Of a stretch of DNA of 64,000 nucleotides, positions 17,247 to 25,581 are shown in pieces (positions within the stretch are counted from its first letter, which is position 1; every line of letters starts with the position of its first letter). The translations under genes and the position numbers were made by a program. Below the pieces are notes generated by a model that had not been told where the DNA came from, did not search any database, and saw only the letters and a list, made by a program, of their open reading frames with translations. Source of the stretch: Streptomyces pacificus (GTDB lineage Bacteria > Actinomycetota > Actinomycetes > Streptomycetales > Streptomycetaceae); assembly GCF_011766325.1 (NCBI RefSeq), contig NZ_BLLG01000001.1, positions 558,001-622,000 on the forward strand. Direction: 5' to 3'.

Positions 17247-18863
17247 TCATCGCATGATCAGCATCCTGGACTTCTTCCGCGGCTTCGCCTGGCCAGCAGC
17301 AACAGCGTCACCCGCCGCTTCGTGAGCGAGGATGCTCGGCAACGCCGCGTCGATCTTCTGAGTCGGGCTCGCCTTGCTCAGCACATACCGGCCGCCCGTG
17401 CGGGCCGCCTTCCTCGCGTTCCTCACGTGCACAGCAGTGATCGGGCAACCGTCATGCCTGAACCCCGTGCCCACCTTGCTCACGTCCGTCAGCAGCCGCT
17501 CCGCCGCCGCATGCATCTGCACCGTCCGGTACGTGTACCAGCGAATCACGCGCTTCTCGCCATGCTTCTCCGCCCACGCATCCATCTCGGACTCCCAGTA
17601 CGGCGGATCCCCGTAGAAGCGGATCACGTTGAACCGGGCGAACACCTCATCGACAGCAGCAGAGACCTCGAGCCGCGGAACCTGACCGCCATAGTCAGCC
17701 GGATTCCACATCGTCGGCAGGCTGTCCGGGCCGTAGGTCGGGGTGAACTGGTAGCCGTCCAGGGTCTCCAGCCGAAGCGCCGTGTGGTCATCGACATCGG
17801 AGCCGTCGAAACCGGCCACCACCGTCGTGCCGTCCGGAACCTCCCGAACGGCCGCGAGAGCATCCCAGGCATCGCCGTTCATCCACGAGCCCTTGCCGTA
17901 CACGACCCGGTTCCCGAAGAACCGCTCCGCCTGCTCCGGATCGGTCTCCATCAGCTCCATCGCTTCGGCCTCGATCGCGTCGAGGTCGACGTGCGTGGAG
18001 CCCGCATACACGTAGCGGTGGATCTTCCGCCGGTCCGCCTTGTTCGTGTACTTCAGCGACGCGGGTGGCGTCCGATGGAAGCGGAATATGTCCTTGGCCT
18101 TCGCCTCCGACGTGCGCTGCGCCACCGACGACTCCGACGGCGACCACGCGTTCGTCGTCTCCATCGTCCGGCCGCCCATACCCGCAGCACCGCGGCGCTG
18201 AGTGTCCGCAACCCGGTCCATCTTGTTCGCGACTGTCCACAGCTGCGTCTCGTCCTGCAAAACGAACGTCACCGGGTTACCCAGACGAGACTGCGCGGAC
18301 GACGTGACCACGTCGATACGACCGTCGCCAGGCAGGCGGATGAACTGCTCACCCACCCGCATCAACTCACCGAGCGGACCATTACGGATCATGCTCTGGA
18401 GCGGGCGGTAGACGTTGTCCGTCTGCTCCTCCGAGAACGCCGTGATCTGCACCAGCGGTGTCGGCCACGGGATGCCCATCGGCTCGCCCGGCTCGTACTC
18501 GTACAGCCACCCGCAGCCGCAACCGTGGGCACGGCAGTCGTAGACTTCCCCGCCCTCGGCCCAGCCGTCGAACACCGCCGGCCCGACACCTTCGTTCGCG
18601 CATATCGCCGCAGTCCACGGCCCCTTGCCGGTCTTCTGCGGGGCCACACACTGCGAACGCCGGTAGTGGAACGCGGGCGCCAACTGCCCGAGCTTGGCCT
18701 GCGGCTTGACCCTGTAGAAGTTCGCCGTGCACCACAGCTGCCAGTCGTACATCTGGAACGGCTCGCCCTTGCGGAACCCGTCCGGGACCACGCAGTGCCG
18801 CTCGATCCAGTCGCAGGCAACCCACAGCGTGGGGAAGTCGACGACGAACTCGTCAGCCGCCAT
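17247..18863 (-). CDS. Terminase large subunit
   Basis: A 538-residue protein with an ATPase domain carrying a variant Walker A (APQKTGKGPW, about residues 74-83) and Walker B (FVLQDETQLW, about 206-215), then a nuclease domain beginning near VAGFDGSDVDDHTAL with the expected acidic residues. A small zinc-like cluster (CRAHGCGCGW) lies around residue 110-120. It cuts and packages phage DNA. The start overlaps the small subunit stop by 11 bases. Confidence 0.95.
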   Translation of the reverse strand: MAADEFVVDFPTLWVACDWIERHCVVPDGFRKGEPFQMYDWQLWCTANFYRVKPQAKLGQLAPAFHYRRSQCVAPQKTGKGPWTAAICANEGVGPAVFDGWAEGGEVYDCRAHGCGCGWLYEYEPGEPMGIPWPTPLVQITAFSEEQTDNVYRPLQSMIRNGPLGELMRVGEQFIRLPGDGRIDVVTSSAQSRLGNPVTFVLQDETQLWTVANKMDRVADTQRRGAAGMGGRTMETTNAWSPSESSVAQRTSEAKAKDIFRFHRTPPASLKYTNKADRRKIHRYVYAGSTHVDLDAIEAEAMELMETDPEQAERFFGNRVVYGKGSWMNGDAWDALAAVREVPDGTTVVAGFDGSDVDDHTALRLETLDGYQFTPTYGPDSLPTMWNPADYGGQVPRLEVSAAVDEVFARFNVIRFYGDPPYWESEMDAWAEKHGEKRVIRWYTYRTVQMHAAAERLLTDVSKVGTGFRHDGCPITAVHVRNARKAARTGGRYVLSKASPTQKIDAALPSILAHEAAGDAVAAGQAKPRKKSRMLIMR

Positions 18864-19317
18864 CGCCGGGGACGACCTTCAGCCGCGACCGCGACGACTT
18901 CGCCGCCACGGTCCGACCACGGCCGGCAGGCTTCGCCGGAGCCGACTCCTCTGCGGCGATCCGCCAGCGGTTCGCCCTCATCCCTGGTGTCGTCAGCCCA
19001 AGCGAGTCCGCCATCTGCCGGACCAGCGTCGACAGGTTGACGCGGGAATCCATCAGCTCGGCCTCGGTGAAGCGCCGAACGTAGAGCGCCACCTCAAGCT
19101 CCTGACCAAACCGCTCCCACATGATGGCCTGCGGCTTCGCCCACAGGTCGGCCCACAACTCGGCCTCCCTGGCGCTCTGCTCACTCAGAGGCCAGGCCGG
19201 GGGCTTGCCAGTGCGGCCGCCGTCGAGAACCGTCCACTCGCCGGCGTCCCGGTCGCGCCTCAGCGCGTTCGGGTCCGGAGCAGGCCCGGAGCGTGCTCGT
19301 GCTCCTCCACTCGCCAT
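18853..19317 (-). CDS. Terminase small subunit
   Basis: A 154-residue protein upstream of the large terminase with the P27-like layout: a flexible N-terminus, then a helical region (SEQSAREAELWADLWAKPQA) and a segment SLGLTTPGMRANRWRI typical of actinophage small terminases. ATG at 19317 is preferred because GGGAG lies 8 bases upstream; a GTG three codons earlier would be too close to that site. It recognises the packaging site and recruits the large subunit. Confidence 0.85.
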   Translation of the reverse strand: MASGGARARSGPAPDPNALRRDRDAGEWTVLDGGRTGKPPAWPLSEQSAREAELWADLWAKPQAIMWERFGQELEVALYVRRFTEAELMDSRVNLSTLVRQMADSLGLTTPGMRANRWRIAAEESAPAKPAGRGRTVAAKSSRSRLKVVPGDGG

Positions 19318-19560
19318 GTTGATCACTCCCGTTGCCGCGTTGCGCGGCTATCGCACCGTCACGTTGCGTGTCCGGTGATGATCTACTTGGGCGTTTTGAT
19401 CTTGACCGACCAGGAGCGGCCCTCCCCGGCGGTCCTGCGGAAGATCTCCAAGGGGATCCCGCCCCACCCCTCAACTCGTCGATCGCCACGCTCGGTGACG
19501 CCCGGACCTGGCCCGGGTGACCATCTGCAGTGGCGCGTCTCGCCGCGGTCGCCCCGACGA

Positions 19561-19579
19561 GGGGCAGAGCCGTTGCCCC
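19561..19579 (-). terminator. Hairpin downstream of small-gene cluster
   Basis: GGGGCA and TGCCCC form a 6-bp stem with a 7-base loop just after the gene ending at 19581. No T run follows. It may mark the end of the HNH-proximal transcript before the terminase genes. The 240 bases from here to the terminase start hold no convincing gene; one minus-strand frame (19383-19578) is open but lacks a start codon. Confidence 0.4.
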
Positions 19580-19580
19580 G

Positions 19581-19850
19581 TCAGCCCTCGTCGGGTACCT
19601 GCTCGTGCCTCGCGGGGCCAGATTCGGCCTGCTCTGCGATCCGCAGCATGCCGGAGCGCTCGATCCAGCCGAGTCCGTCGCTGTGCGAGACGCTGAGCCG
19701 TGTCGATCCGTCGACTTCGACGACCTTGAGGAGGACGATGGCGCCGGCGACGAGCTCGTCGTCTCCGACGTGCGCCTCGATCCCGAGCCCGTCGATCAGG
19801 TCACCGATGGGCCTGGCCTCGGCTGCCGCGTCCTCGCCCCACTCGCTCAC
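19581..19850 (-). CDS. Hypothetical phage protein
   Basis: An 89-residue protein starting at GTG inside the end of the upstream gene (50-base overlap). The sequence contains LSVSHSDGLGWIERSGMLRI, a strand-helix pattern seen in small actinophage proteins of unknown role that lie next to the terminase. No catalytic motif is visible. The overlap with the neighbouring gene suggests both are translated, but the downstream end of that neighbour is low complexity, so its true length is less certain. Confidence 0.55.
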   Translation of the reverse strand: MSEWGEDAAAEARPIGDLIDGLGIEAHVGDDELVAGAIVLLKVVEVDGSTRLSVSHSDGLGWIERSGMLRIAEQAESGPARHEQVPDEG

Positions 19851-20160
19851 GCCCCGCTCCGCCTCTCTGCTCGGGCGCCGAGGTGGCACTGCCTCCAAGG
19901 CGCGGTGGCGGGACGGCGCAGGGTACGGTGCGCTCCTCGGTCCACACCTCGTCGGGGTTGCCCGGATCGACCTGCTTCCTCCCGTCGGCGTCGCGCACGA
20001 AAGCGCGGTACCGGATGACCGCACCGCCCTCCCCCTCCTCCACCCGGATGGGGTGGCACATGGGAAGGTCGTGGGGGTCCAGGCCATTGGCCTCCACCCA
20101 GGCCCGCAGCTCGGGCAGGTGGAGGGGGATGACCTCCGGAGGGATGGTCAGGCCCGACAT
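19801..20160 (-). CDS. Hypothetical phage protein
   Basis: A 119-residue protein whose first 85 residues look like a genuine small domain (PELRAWVEANGLDPHDLPMC, then VIRYRAFVRDADGRK). The last 30 residues are low complexity and overlap the next gene. It starts 13 bases inside the end of the preceding gene. Its function is unknown; it is part of a four-gene set beginning with the HNH endonuclease. Confidence 0.55.
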   Translation of the reverse strand: MSGLTIPPEVIPLHLPELRAWVEANGLDPHDLPMCHPIRVEEGEGGAVIRYRAFVRDADGRKQVDPGNPDEVWTEERTVPCAVPPPRLGGSATSAPEQRGGAGRERVGRGRGSRGQAHR

Positions 20161-20363
20161 GTGTCCGCCTTCATTGGCGGAGTCGCGGCGGCGAGATCGA
20201 TGTCGCCCTCGAAGATGACGACGCCAGCCAGACCAAGGGCCGTCTTGATGTTCTCCAGGAGTTGGGGCACCTGCTCGTACAGCGTGTCGGTGTCAAGCTC
20301 TCCGACGTTGCCGATCAGGAGCAGGTCACCCGGTTTGACCAGTACGACTCGTGTGTCACTCAC
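20148..20363 (-). CDS. Hypothetical phage protein
   Basis: A 71-residue protein starting at GTG and overlapping the HNH stop by 8 bases. It contains VVLVKPGDLLLIGNVGELD followed by an amphipathic helix and a hydrophobic strand (GLAGVVIFEGDIDLA). This small protein resembles ones commonly found beside the HNH gene in Streptomyces phages. Its role is unknown. Confidence 0.55.
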   Translation of the reverse strand: MSDTRVVLVKPGDLLLIGNVGELDTDTLYEQVPQLLENIKTALGLAGVVIFEGDIDLAAATPPMKADTCRA

Positions 20364-20739
20364 CGCGGCACCCTTCCTGCCGCTGATGCCAGCCGCCCGG
20401 CTGAGCTTTTGCGGTTTCGCTGGAGTGGCATGGTCCGCACAGACCACGCCCGCGCCTGGGGTCGTGCGGGTCGAGGCCCTGCTGGACCAGCTCTCGGCGG
20501 CTGAGCGGATGGTGGTCGGCGTGGACGCTGGGGCGCTGGCCGCAGAGCACGCACGTCGGGTTCTTGGCGAGGACTCCTGGCCTGAACCGCTGCTCGTGCT
20601 CGCGGTCGTAGCCGCGCTGCCGGGCGGTGCCGCGACGCTGCTCCGCCTCCGACCGGCATCCGTCGCACCGTCCGCCTTGGTCGGTGAACTCGCCGCACCC
20701 GGGTCGGCTGCACACGCGCCATCCTGCTCTTCTGGGCAT
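20356..20739 (-). CDS. HNH endonuclease
   Basis: A 127-residue protein with an N-terminal zinc-like CSRPGC...CDGC cluster (about residues 10-28) and an HNH nuclease domain: CVLCGQ at about 63-68, ADHHPLSRREL at about 73-84, and LCGPCHSSETAK near residue 100. HNH nucleases next to the terminase genes help DNA cleavage during packaging in many phages. Here it starts a minus-strand set that leads into the terminases, which supports a packaging role. Confidence 0.88.
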   Translation of the reverse strand: MPRRAGWRVCSRPGCGEFTDQGGRCDGCRSEAEQRRGTARQRGYDREHEQRFRPGVLAKNPTCVLCGQRPSVHADHHPLSRRELVQQGLDPHDPRRGRGLCGPCHSSETAKAQPGGWHQRQEGCRGE

Positions 20740-20787
20740 GAGCGCCTCCGATCCGTACTCTGTCCCGCCTAGGGCAAGGGGGATGGA

Positions 20788-21033
20788 ATGTCACAGAGGT
20801 CGGATGGTGCGCTGGCCGTTTTCGTGGTGGGCCTAGTGGTCTTCATGGCCGGGGTGGTGATGCGTTTTATGGTCGGCCCGTTGGTGGTGGGCGGGCTGCT
20901 CATGCTCGGCGCCGTGGTGGCGACGACGAGGATGCGTCGGCTCGGGCCTGCGCCTGAGGTGACGCTGCGGCCGGGAGGCGATGGGCGCCCGTGGCGCCGC
21001 GGATCTGACGGCGTGGATCGGTCGGAGCAGTAG
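20788..21033 (+). CDS. Small membrane protein on the opposite strand
   Basis: An 81-residue protein with two hydrophobic segments (about residues 8-26 and 29-46) separated by a short loop, followed by a basic, polar C-terminal tail. AAGGGGG lies 5 bases before the ATG. It is one of very few plus-strand genes in the structural region, divergent from the HNH gene and facing the tail fibre-like gene. This is the pattern of a moron gene expressed in the lysogen. A role in superinfection exclusion is possible but not shown. Confidence 0.6.
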   Translation: MSQRSDGALAVFVVGLVVFMAGVVMRFMVGPLVVGGLLMLGAVVATTRMRRLGPAPEVTLRPGGDGRPWRRGSDGVDRSEQ

Positions 21034-21048
21034 TCGCTCTTCACGCCG

Positions 21049-21933
21049 TCACGCCGTGGTGTTGTCGGTGATGAGTCCGAGGGTGTGTAGGGCGGTGAGC
21101 AGGCTGGTGAGGGCGGTTCCGTCGCTGCGGCTGCCGGTGATGGCTTGTCGTGCGACGGGTGCCACTCCGTGGAAGCCGAGGCGGTCGAGGGTGCCGTCGA
21201 GGGTGTGCTTGCTGGCGACGCTGAGCAGGCTGGTGTTGACGGCGGCGAGGAACGCGACGCCTTGTTCGATGTTGGCGACGCGGGTGAGGCAGTCCTGGAC
21301 GAAGCTGTCGAGGTTGCTGACGTCTCCGCTGAGTGTGGTGACGACGGTGATGGTGGCGAACGTCGCATCGGCGTAGGCCCGGTCGCCGTGCGGGTCGGTG
21401 GCGGCCGCGTGGGTGGTGACCTTCGCTGTGGCGCCGCTGGTGGTCTCGAGGGCCGCGGTGTCGGGGATGCCGTGCACGGCTGTGGTGGCGGCCGCGTGGG
21501 CGGCTACGGCTGCGTCGGTGTAGGCCTCGGCGTCGGCTTCGCTGCCGGGCGGGCCTTGGGGCCCTGTGATGACGACGTATTCGCCCTCGGCTGGTGCGGT
21601 GGGGGTGACGTCGGCCAGGTCGACGGCCGGCGCCGCGGCCGGGAGCGACAGCGGGTAGGAGCGTCCGGGGGCGTCATGCCACCTCTCGGTGACTCGATAG
21701 GTCCACCCGGTCGGGGTGACGTCCGCATCGTCGGTGGCGAGGAGCGTCACCGTGAAGGCACCGTCGACGTCGAGCGTCGCGACGGTCGTACCGAGCACGA
21801 GGGTGTCGTGCGTGGCGGAGGTGAGGATCGCCGGCTCGGGGGTGAAGAGCAGCTTGCCCTTGCGGGCTGTGCCGTCCGGGGCCTTGAAGGAACCTGACAC
21901 CGTGACCGTGGACAGCCCAATCGGGAGGGCCAT
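21049..21933 (-). CDS. Collagen-like tail fibre protein (putative)
   Basis: A 294-residue protein. The N-terminal 120 residues form a beta-rich domain (LSTVTVSGSFKAPDGTARKG), then a short collagen-like GPQGPPGSEA segment, then an Ala/Thr-rich helical shaft with DTAALETTSGATAKV repeats, and a distal domain. This is the design of phage tail fibres. GGGAGG lies upstream of the ATG. Its place is unusual, away from the tail cluster and upstream of the terminases, next to the transfer-type genes. Confidence 0.65.
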   Translation of the reverse strand: MALPIGLSTVTVSGSFKAPDGTARKGKLLFTPEPAILTSATHDTLVLGTTVATLDVDGAFTVTLLATDDADVTPTGWTYRVTERWHDAPGRSYPLSLPAAAPAVDLADVTPTAPAEGEYVVITGPQGPPGSEADAEAYTDAAVAAHAAATTAVHGIPDTAALETTSGATAKVTTHAAATDPHGDRAYADATFATITVVTTLSGDVSNLDSFVQDCLTRVANIEQGVAFLAAVNTSLLSVASKHTLDGTLDRLGFHGVAPVARQAITGSRSDGTALTSLLTALHTLGLITDNTTA

Positions 21934-22007
21934 GGCACCTCCCTGCGGTTCATCGGTGTCCCGCTGCCTGGCGTGGGCTCGGGGTAGCGGGACGTCGGGG
22001 CCCTGGC

Positions 22008-22418
22008 TCAGGCTGCGCGGGCGGTCTGCCCGGTGACGACGTAGGCGATGCGGCGCTGCTCGGAGCATTCGAAGCAGGCGACGGCCCGGTCGGGTGTGGG
22101 CCCGTGCCGGTCGCTCAGGATCTTCAGGTGCTGGCAGTCGAGCCGGACGAGGACCGCTTCGTGGTCGGCGATCTCGTGGGTGGCTACGGTGCGCAGGCCG
22201 ACGTTGCGGCGGGCTCCGGCGCGGGTGGACTTCTCGGCGCGGGCGATGTCTGCGAGCCGGTACAGGTTCTGCCCGTTGTCGTGCTTGCCGACGACGGGGA
22301 TCTTGTAGCGGCGGATCCACGAGTAGACGGTGGGCCGTTCGACTCCGGCGTGTTCGGCTGCTCCGGTCGCGGTGAGGGTGGCGGTGCCGTCGGAGAGTTT
22401 GATGATCTCGACTGCCAC
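22008..22418 (-). CDS. Helix-turn-helix DNA-binding protein
   Basis: A 136-residue protein. Residues 10-60 form a MerR/Xis-like helix-turn-helix (GAAEHAGVERPTVYSWIRRY, then a wing with NGQNLYRLADIARAE). The C-terminal part has a Cys pair (CFECSEQR) and a strand-rich region. GGGAGGTGG stands before the GTG start. Proteins of this kind in Streptomyces elements act as local regulators. Target sites are not evident. Confidence 0.65.
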   Translation of the reverse strand: MAVEIIKLSDGTATLTATGAAEHAGVERPTVYSWIRRYKIPVVGKHDNGQNLYRLADIARAEKSTRAGARRNVGLRTVATHEIADHEAVLVRLDCQHLKILSDRHGPTPDRAVACFECSEQRRIAYVVTGQTARAA

Positions 22419-22440
22419 GTTCCACCTCCCGTAACGCGAA

Positions 22441-22465
22441 AGACCCCAGCCGAGGCGTGGGGTCT
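22441..22465 (-). terminator. Terminator of the transfer operon
   Basis: AGACCCCA and TGGGGTCT form an 8-bp perfect stem with a 9-base loop; on the minus strand it is followed by TTTCG. It lies downstream of the last minus-strand transfer gene (22806) and upstream of the HTH gene, so it probably ends the transfer transcript. Confidence 0.7.
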
Positions 22466-22605
22466 CTGTGGGCACACGTGTGGCGCACAACTGCAGTATG
22501 AGTGCATAACGGCCTTGAGATCAAGTGGATCCGTCAAGGCCTCGTTCCGGTCATTGCCGGGCGTTCCCCGGTCGGCGGGCGGGCGCGCCCGCCAGACTGC
22601 TCGTC

Positions 22606-22788
22606 ATGGCGACGGTGTTCAGCGTGCAGGCGGACAGCCGCGAGGAGTGCGCGGATCAGCTGGCCCGCTTGTGTCGGGACTATGGGTTGGTGCCGTCGCT
22701 GCGTCCGGTGCGGTCGCCGGGGACTGAGCGGTGGATGGCCCGTGCACAACCAGCGGCCCCGACCGGGGAGGGCCAGGGCCGCGGGTAG
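22606..22788 (+). CDS. Small hypothetical protein
   Basis: A 60-residue plus-strand protein. Its start (MATVFSVQADSREECADQLA) and the WMARA segment near the end resemble a small protein family seen in Streptomyces mobile elements. Third codon positions are strongly G/C, as in real genes of this window. No clear ribosome site precedes the ATG. It lies between the terminator at 22441 and the Spd-like gene, pointing against both. Function unknown. Confidence 0.5.
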   Translation: MATVFSVQADSREECADQLARLCRDYGLVPSLRPVRSPGTERWMARAQPAAPTGEGQGRG

Positions 22789-22805
22789 GGGGGGTGGGGT
22801 GTGGG

Positions 22806-23234
22806 TCACATGTTGTTGGTGGTCTTGCCGAGCCACCGGCTGTGGCTGGTCACGGTCTGCTGCCGGACGGGCCCGGTGTAGTGGTGGTGGTGCTCGCTCT
22901 TGGTGCTGGCTTTGACGAGTCGGGCGAGGGCCCAGATGGGTGCGGCGACGGCGGCGGGCGCGGCGCAGATCATGCCGATGACGGTCGGGTTGGCGTGCTC
23001 GGAGGCGACGAGGATGCCGATGGCAATGAGGCCGGGCGGCACGGTGGCGAGGCTGCCGAGCATTACGGCGCGGGCGACCTCGGTGGTGCGGGGCGACATC
23101 GGCGGGGCTCCCGGCTGCGGGATAGGTGGGGTGGTGCCGTAGCGCGGGAGCGGGGTGTCGTCCCGGTGGAACGTGGGGGTGGTGAGGGCCTCCTCGACGG
23201 CGGCGATCAGGTGGGGGTCGGGCTGGGTGGCCAT
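22806..23234 (-). CDS. Spd-like membrane protein of the transfer module
   Basis: A 142-residue protein. The N-terminal 50 residues are polar and Pro/Thr-rich; then come two hydrophobic segments (about residues 55-78 and 84-102); the end is His-rich and polar (TKSEHHHHYTGP). Small two-helix membrane proteins downstream of the tra gene are standard in Streptomyces conjugative plasmids and AICEs, where Spd proteins help spread the element along mycelium. It follows the translocase gene on the same strand after about 170 bases. Assignment rests on topology and context. Confidence 0.6.
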   Translation of the reverse strand: MATQPDPHLIAAVEEALTTPTFHRDDTPLPRYGTTPPIPQPGAPPMSPRTTEVARAVMLGSLATVPPGLIAIGILVASEHANPTVIGMICAAPAAVAAPIWALARLVKASTKSEHHHHYTGPVRQQTVTSHSRWLGKTTNNM

Positions 23235-23406
23235 GGCTCCCTCGGGACGGTTTGGGCTGGTTTGGGCTCTGCTTGGTGAGTGTCTGCCGCTATGGGAGGC
23301 TGCGCGCGGCCGTGCCGCCTCCTGGCGGGGTGCGCAGCCTGCGTGCACCCTCTGAGCTGGGCGTATGCAGCCTTGCGCACCCCACATGCACCCGGCGAAT
23401 AGGGAT

Positions 23407-25581
23407 CTATCGGGCGGCGAGGAGGTCGGCCAGTCGCCAACCGCGTGGACGCTGGGAGCCGCGCTGCACGGTGGCTACAGGCACATCGACGCCGAGGTCG
23501 TCGAGGCGGGCCTTGACGAGACTCCCGACGCGGGTGACGTAGGCGGCGTCCACCTCTTCCGGGCCCCGGGCGAACTCGTCGTCGACCCCGGCCAGGTAGG
23601 CGAACGCTTCGGCGCGGGACAGGTTCTCCTCCCCGGTCGCGGTCGCCGCCTTGATGAGGTGGTCGAGGATGTCCGGCTCGGTCTCGGCCTGGACGGCGGT
23701 TCCTTTCCCGGTCGGCCCGCCGGCGGCCATAGAGATGCCGGTCTCGGCGGCGAGCTGGCCCTCGATCGGGTCGGGGCAGTGGCCGGGTGCGCGGCCGGCG
23801 GCCTGGCGGAGTTCGAGGCCGGCGGTGGCGGCCTTGCGGAGGTCGCCGTTCTCGACGTCGACGAACAGGGAGCGGGCTTCGATGAATCCGGTATCAGGGG
23901 TCGTGAGCCAGCCGCGGCCTCGAGTCCCCTTGCTGTTCTCGATCTTGCTGGAGTCGTAGCCGTCACCCGCGGCGCCGTCGCCGAGGATCGTGTTCGACGC
24001 GGTCGCGGACTCCACACGCATCGACCAGCGACCAGCGCAGTTGCCGCGCAGGCGGGACGGCACCACGTCGACCTTCGGGGACTGGGTGGCCAGCACCAGG
24101 ACGATCCCGACCGCGGCGCCGACGGCAGCGATCTGCGCCAGCAGTTCGACGATCTCCTCGGCGTGCTGCCCGTTGAGTCCGCCCTTCACGGTGTAAGTGG
24201 CGAGCTCGTCGACGATGACGAGTTCGATGCCGCCCAGCTGCTCGAGCAGGTCCTCGGTCGCCTTGGACACGCCGAGGTCGACGAGGATCTCGGTGCGGCG
24301 CTCCAGCTCGGCGGCGAGGACTTTGAGGAACTGCAGGAGCCGTTCGGGGTTGCGGCGGACGAACGTGTCGAGGGATTCGGCAATGCCGACGTACTCGCCG
24401 GTGCCCTTGCCGTCGAAGAGGCGGACGCGGATGCGGGGGTCGAGCATGGCGCCGACGAGGATGTTCGCGATGGCCATGCCCTTGCCGGACCGGGTGGTGC
24501 CGCCGACGAGGAGGCTGTAGTCGGAGATGGTGGCGAGGACGATCGCGCCGCGCTTGTCGAAGGCGAGGGGCAGCCCGTCGCGCCACGCGTTGACCTTGGC
24601 GGTGGTGCCGATGAGCGGGTTGGTGGCGGTGCGCCCGAACGGGTCGGTCATGGACACCCAGAGGCTGAACTGGTCCTCGCGGCCTTCGTGGCGGATGTCC
24701 ATCTGGTGGCGGGGGATACCGAGTGCGGAGGCGAGGGGGCCGGTCTTCTTCTGGACGTCGGCGACGGTGATGCCGCCGGTGACTTCGACGTGGACGAGCC
24801 ATGCGGCGCCGTCCTGGATGACCGGGGAGCGGAAGACGACGGCCTGGTCGACCTTGATGATGCCAGCGTCACGGAACGCGCGGTCGATCATGTCGTCGGT
24901 CATGCGGTCGCCGTCGCCGATCTTCGCGTCGCGGTCGGTGTAGAGCTCGCCGGCGGTGGTGCGGCGGCCGAGGAGGGCGAGCGCGGCGAGGGTCGCCCCG
25001 GTGGCGAGGATCCCGCCCGGGGCGCCGAGGAAGTACAGCCCGGCGCCCTCGGTGGCGGCGACCGGCGCGAGGGCCGCGGTGGCGCGGGCGGCCCGCTTCA
25101 CCCTGGCCTCGGTACGGGCCCTCCTGTAGTCGGCGAGGGCCTTGGTCGACTCGTCGAACGCCTTCTCCATCTCCTTGCGGCGCTTGTCCTTCTCCTTGCC
25201 GGGGATGAGGCGCTTGTCGTGGGCCCACTTGGCGGCCTTGTAGTCGCGCTGGGTGTGCTGGACTTCGTGCCGGGCTGCGAGGACCTGGGTGCCTTCGACG
25301 CCTTGGACCCAGAGTGCGGTGCGGGCGATACCGCGCCACGTCTGGGCGGCGTGGCCGTGCTCGCCGGCCTGCCTCCGGAGCCAGCGGCGGAACCCGCGGG
25401 TGGAGTTGGCGCGGCCGACCTTGGCGCGGGCTTTCCACCCGGTCCGGGTCTTGACCCAGGGCGGGGTGAGGGGTGTGTCGCCCATGGGGTCGGCGACTGT
25501 CGCGGGGGCGGCGAGGAGCCCGGCGACGATGCCCTCCCACTCGGGGTCGCTGCTGCTACTGGGGGTCGTCTCGATGGTCAC
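23407..25581 (-). CDS. FtsK/TraB-type conjugative DNA translocase
   Basis: A 724-residue protein. Basic helices occupy the first 180 residues, with a hydrophobic stretch about residues 160-195, followed by an FtsK/SpoIIIE ATPase: Walker A GGTTRSGKGMA (about residues 345-355), Walker B LVIVDELATY (about 450), and LVLATQSPKVDVVPSRLRGN. The C-terminal region holds a small winged-helix-like end. This is the type found in Streptomyces integrative conjugative elements, where a single FtsK-like pump moves double-stranded DNA between hyphae. Its start overlaps the upstream membrane protein gene by 4 bases. It is unusual inside a phage genome with a complete head and tail set. Confidence 0.9.
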   Translation of the reverse strand: MTIETTPSSSSDPEWEGIVAGLLAAPATVADPMGDTPLTPPWVKTRTGWKARAKVGRANSTRGFRRWLRRQAGEHGHAAQTWRGIARTALWVQGVEGTQVLAARHEVQHTQRDYKAAKWAHDKRLIPGKEKDKRRKEMEKAFDESTKALADYRRARTEARVKRAARATAALAPVAATEGAGLYFLGAPGGILATGATLAALALLGRRTTAGELYTDRDAKIGDGDRMTDDMIDRAFRDAGIIKVDQAVVFRSPVIQDGAAWLVHVEVTGGITVADVQKKTGPLASALGIPRHQMDIRHEGREDQFSLWVSMTDPFGRTATNPLIGTTAKVNAWRDGLPLAFDKRGAIVLATISDYSLLVGGTTRSGKGMAIANILVGAMLDPRIRVRLFDGKGTGEYVGIAESLDTFVRRNPERLLQFLKVLAAELERRTEILVDLGVSKATEDLLEQLGGIELVIVDELATYTVKGGLNGQHAEEIVELLAQIAAVGAAVGIVLVLATQSPKVDVVPSRLRGNCAGRWSMRVESATASNTILGDGAAGDGYDSSKIENSKGTRGRGWLTTPDTGFIEARSLFVDVENGDLRKAATAGLELRQAAGRAPGHCPDPIEGQLAAETGISMAAGGPTGKGTAVQAETEPDILDHLIKAATATGEENLSRAEAFAYLAGVDDEFARGPEEVDAAYVTRVGSLVKARLDDLGVDVPVATVQRGSQRPRGWRLADLLAAR

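Noticed and set aside
19383..19578. A minus-strand open frame with sensible composition between the terminase small subunit and the next gene
   Set aside because: No ATG, GTG or TTG occurs early in the frame and a hairpin sits at its upstream edge. It may be a decayed gene, but there is not enough to call it.
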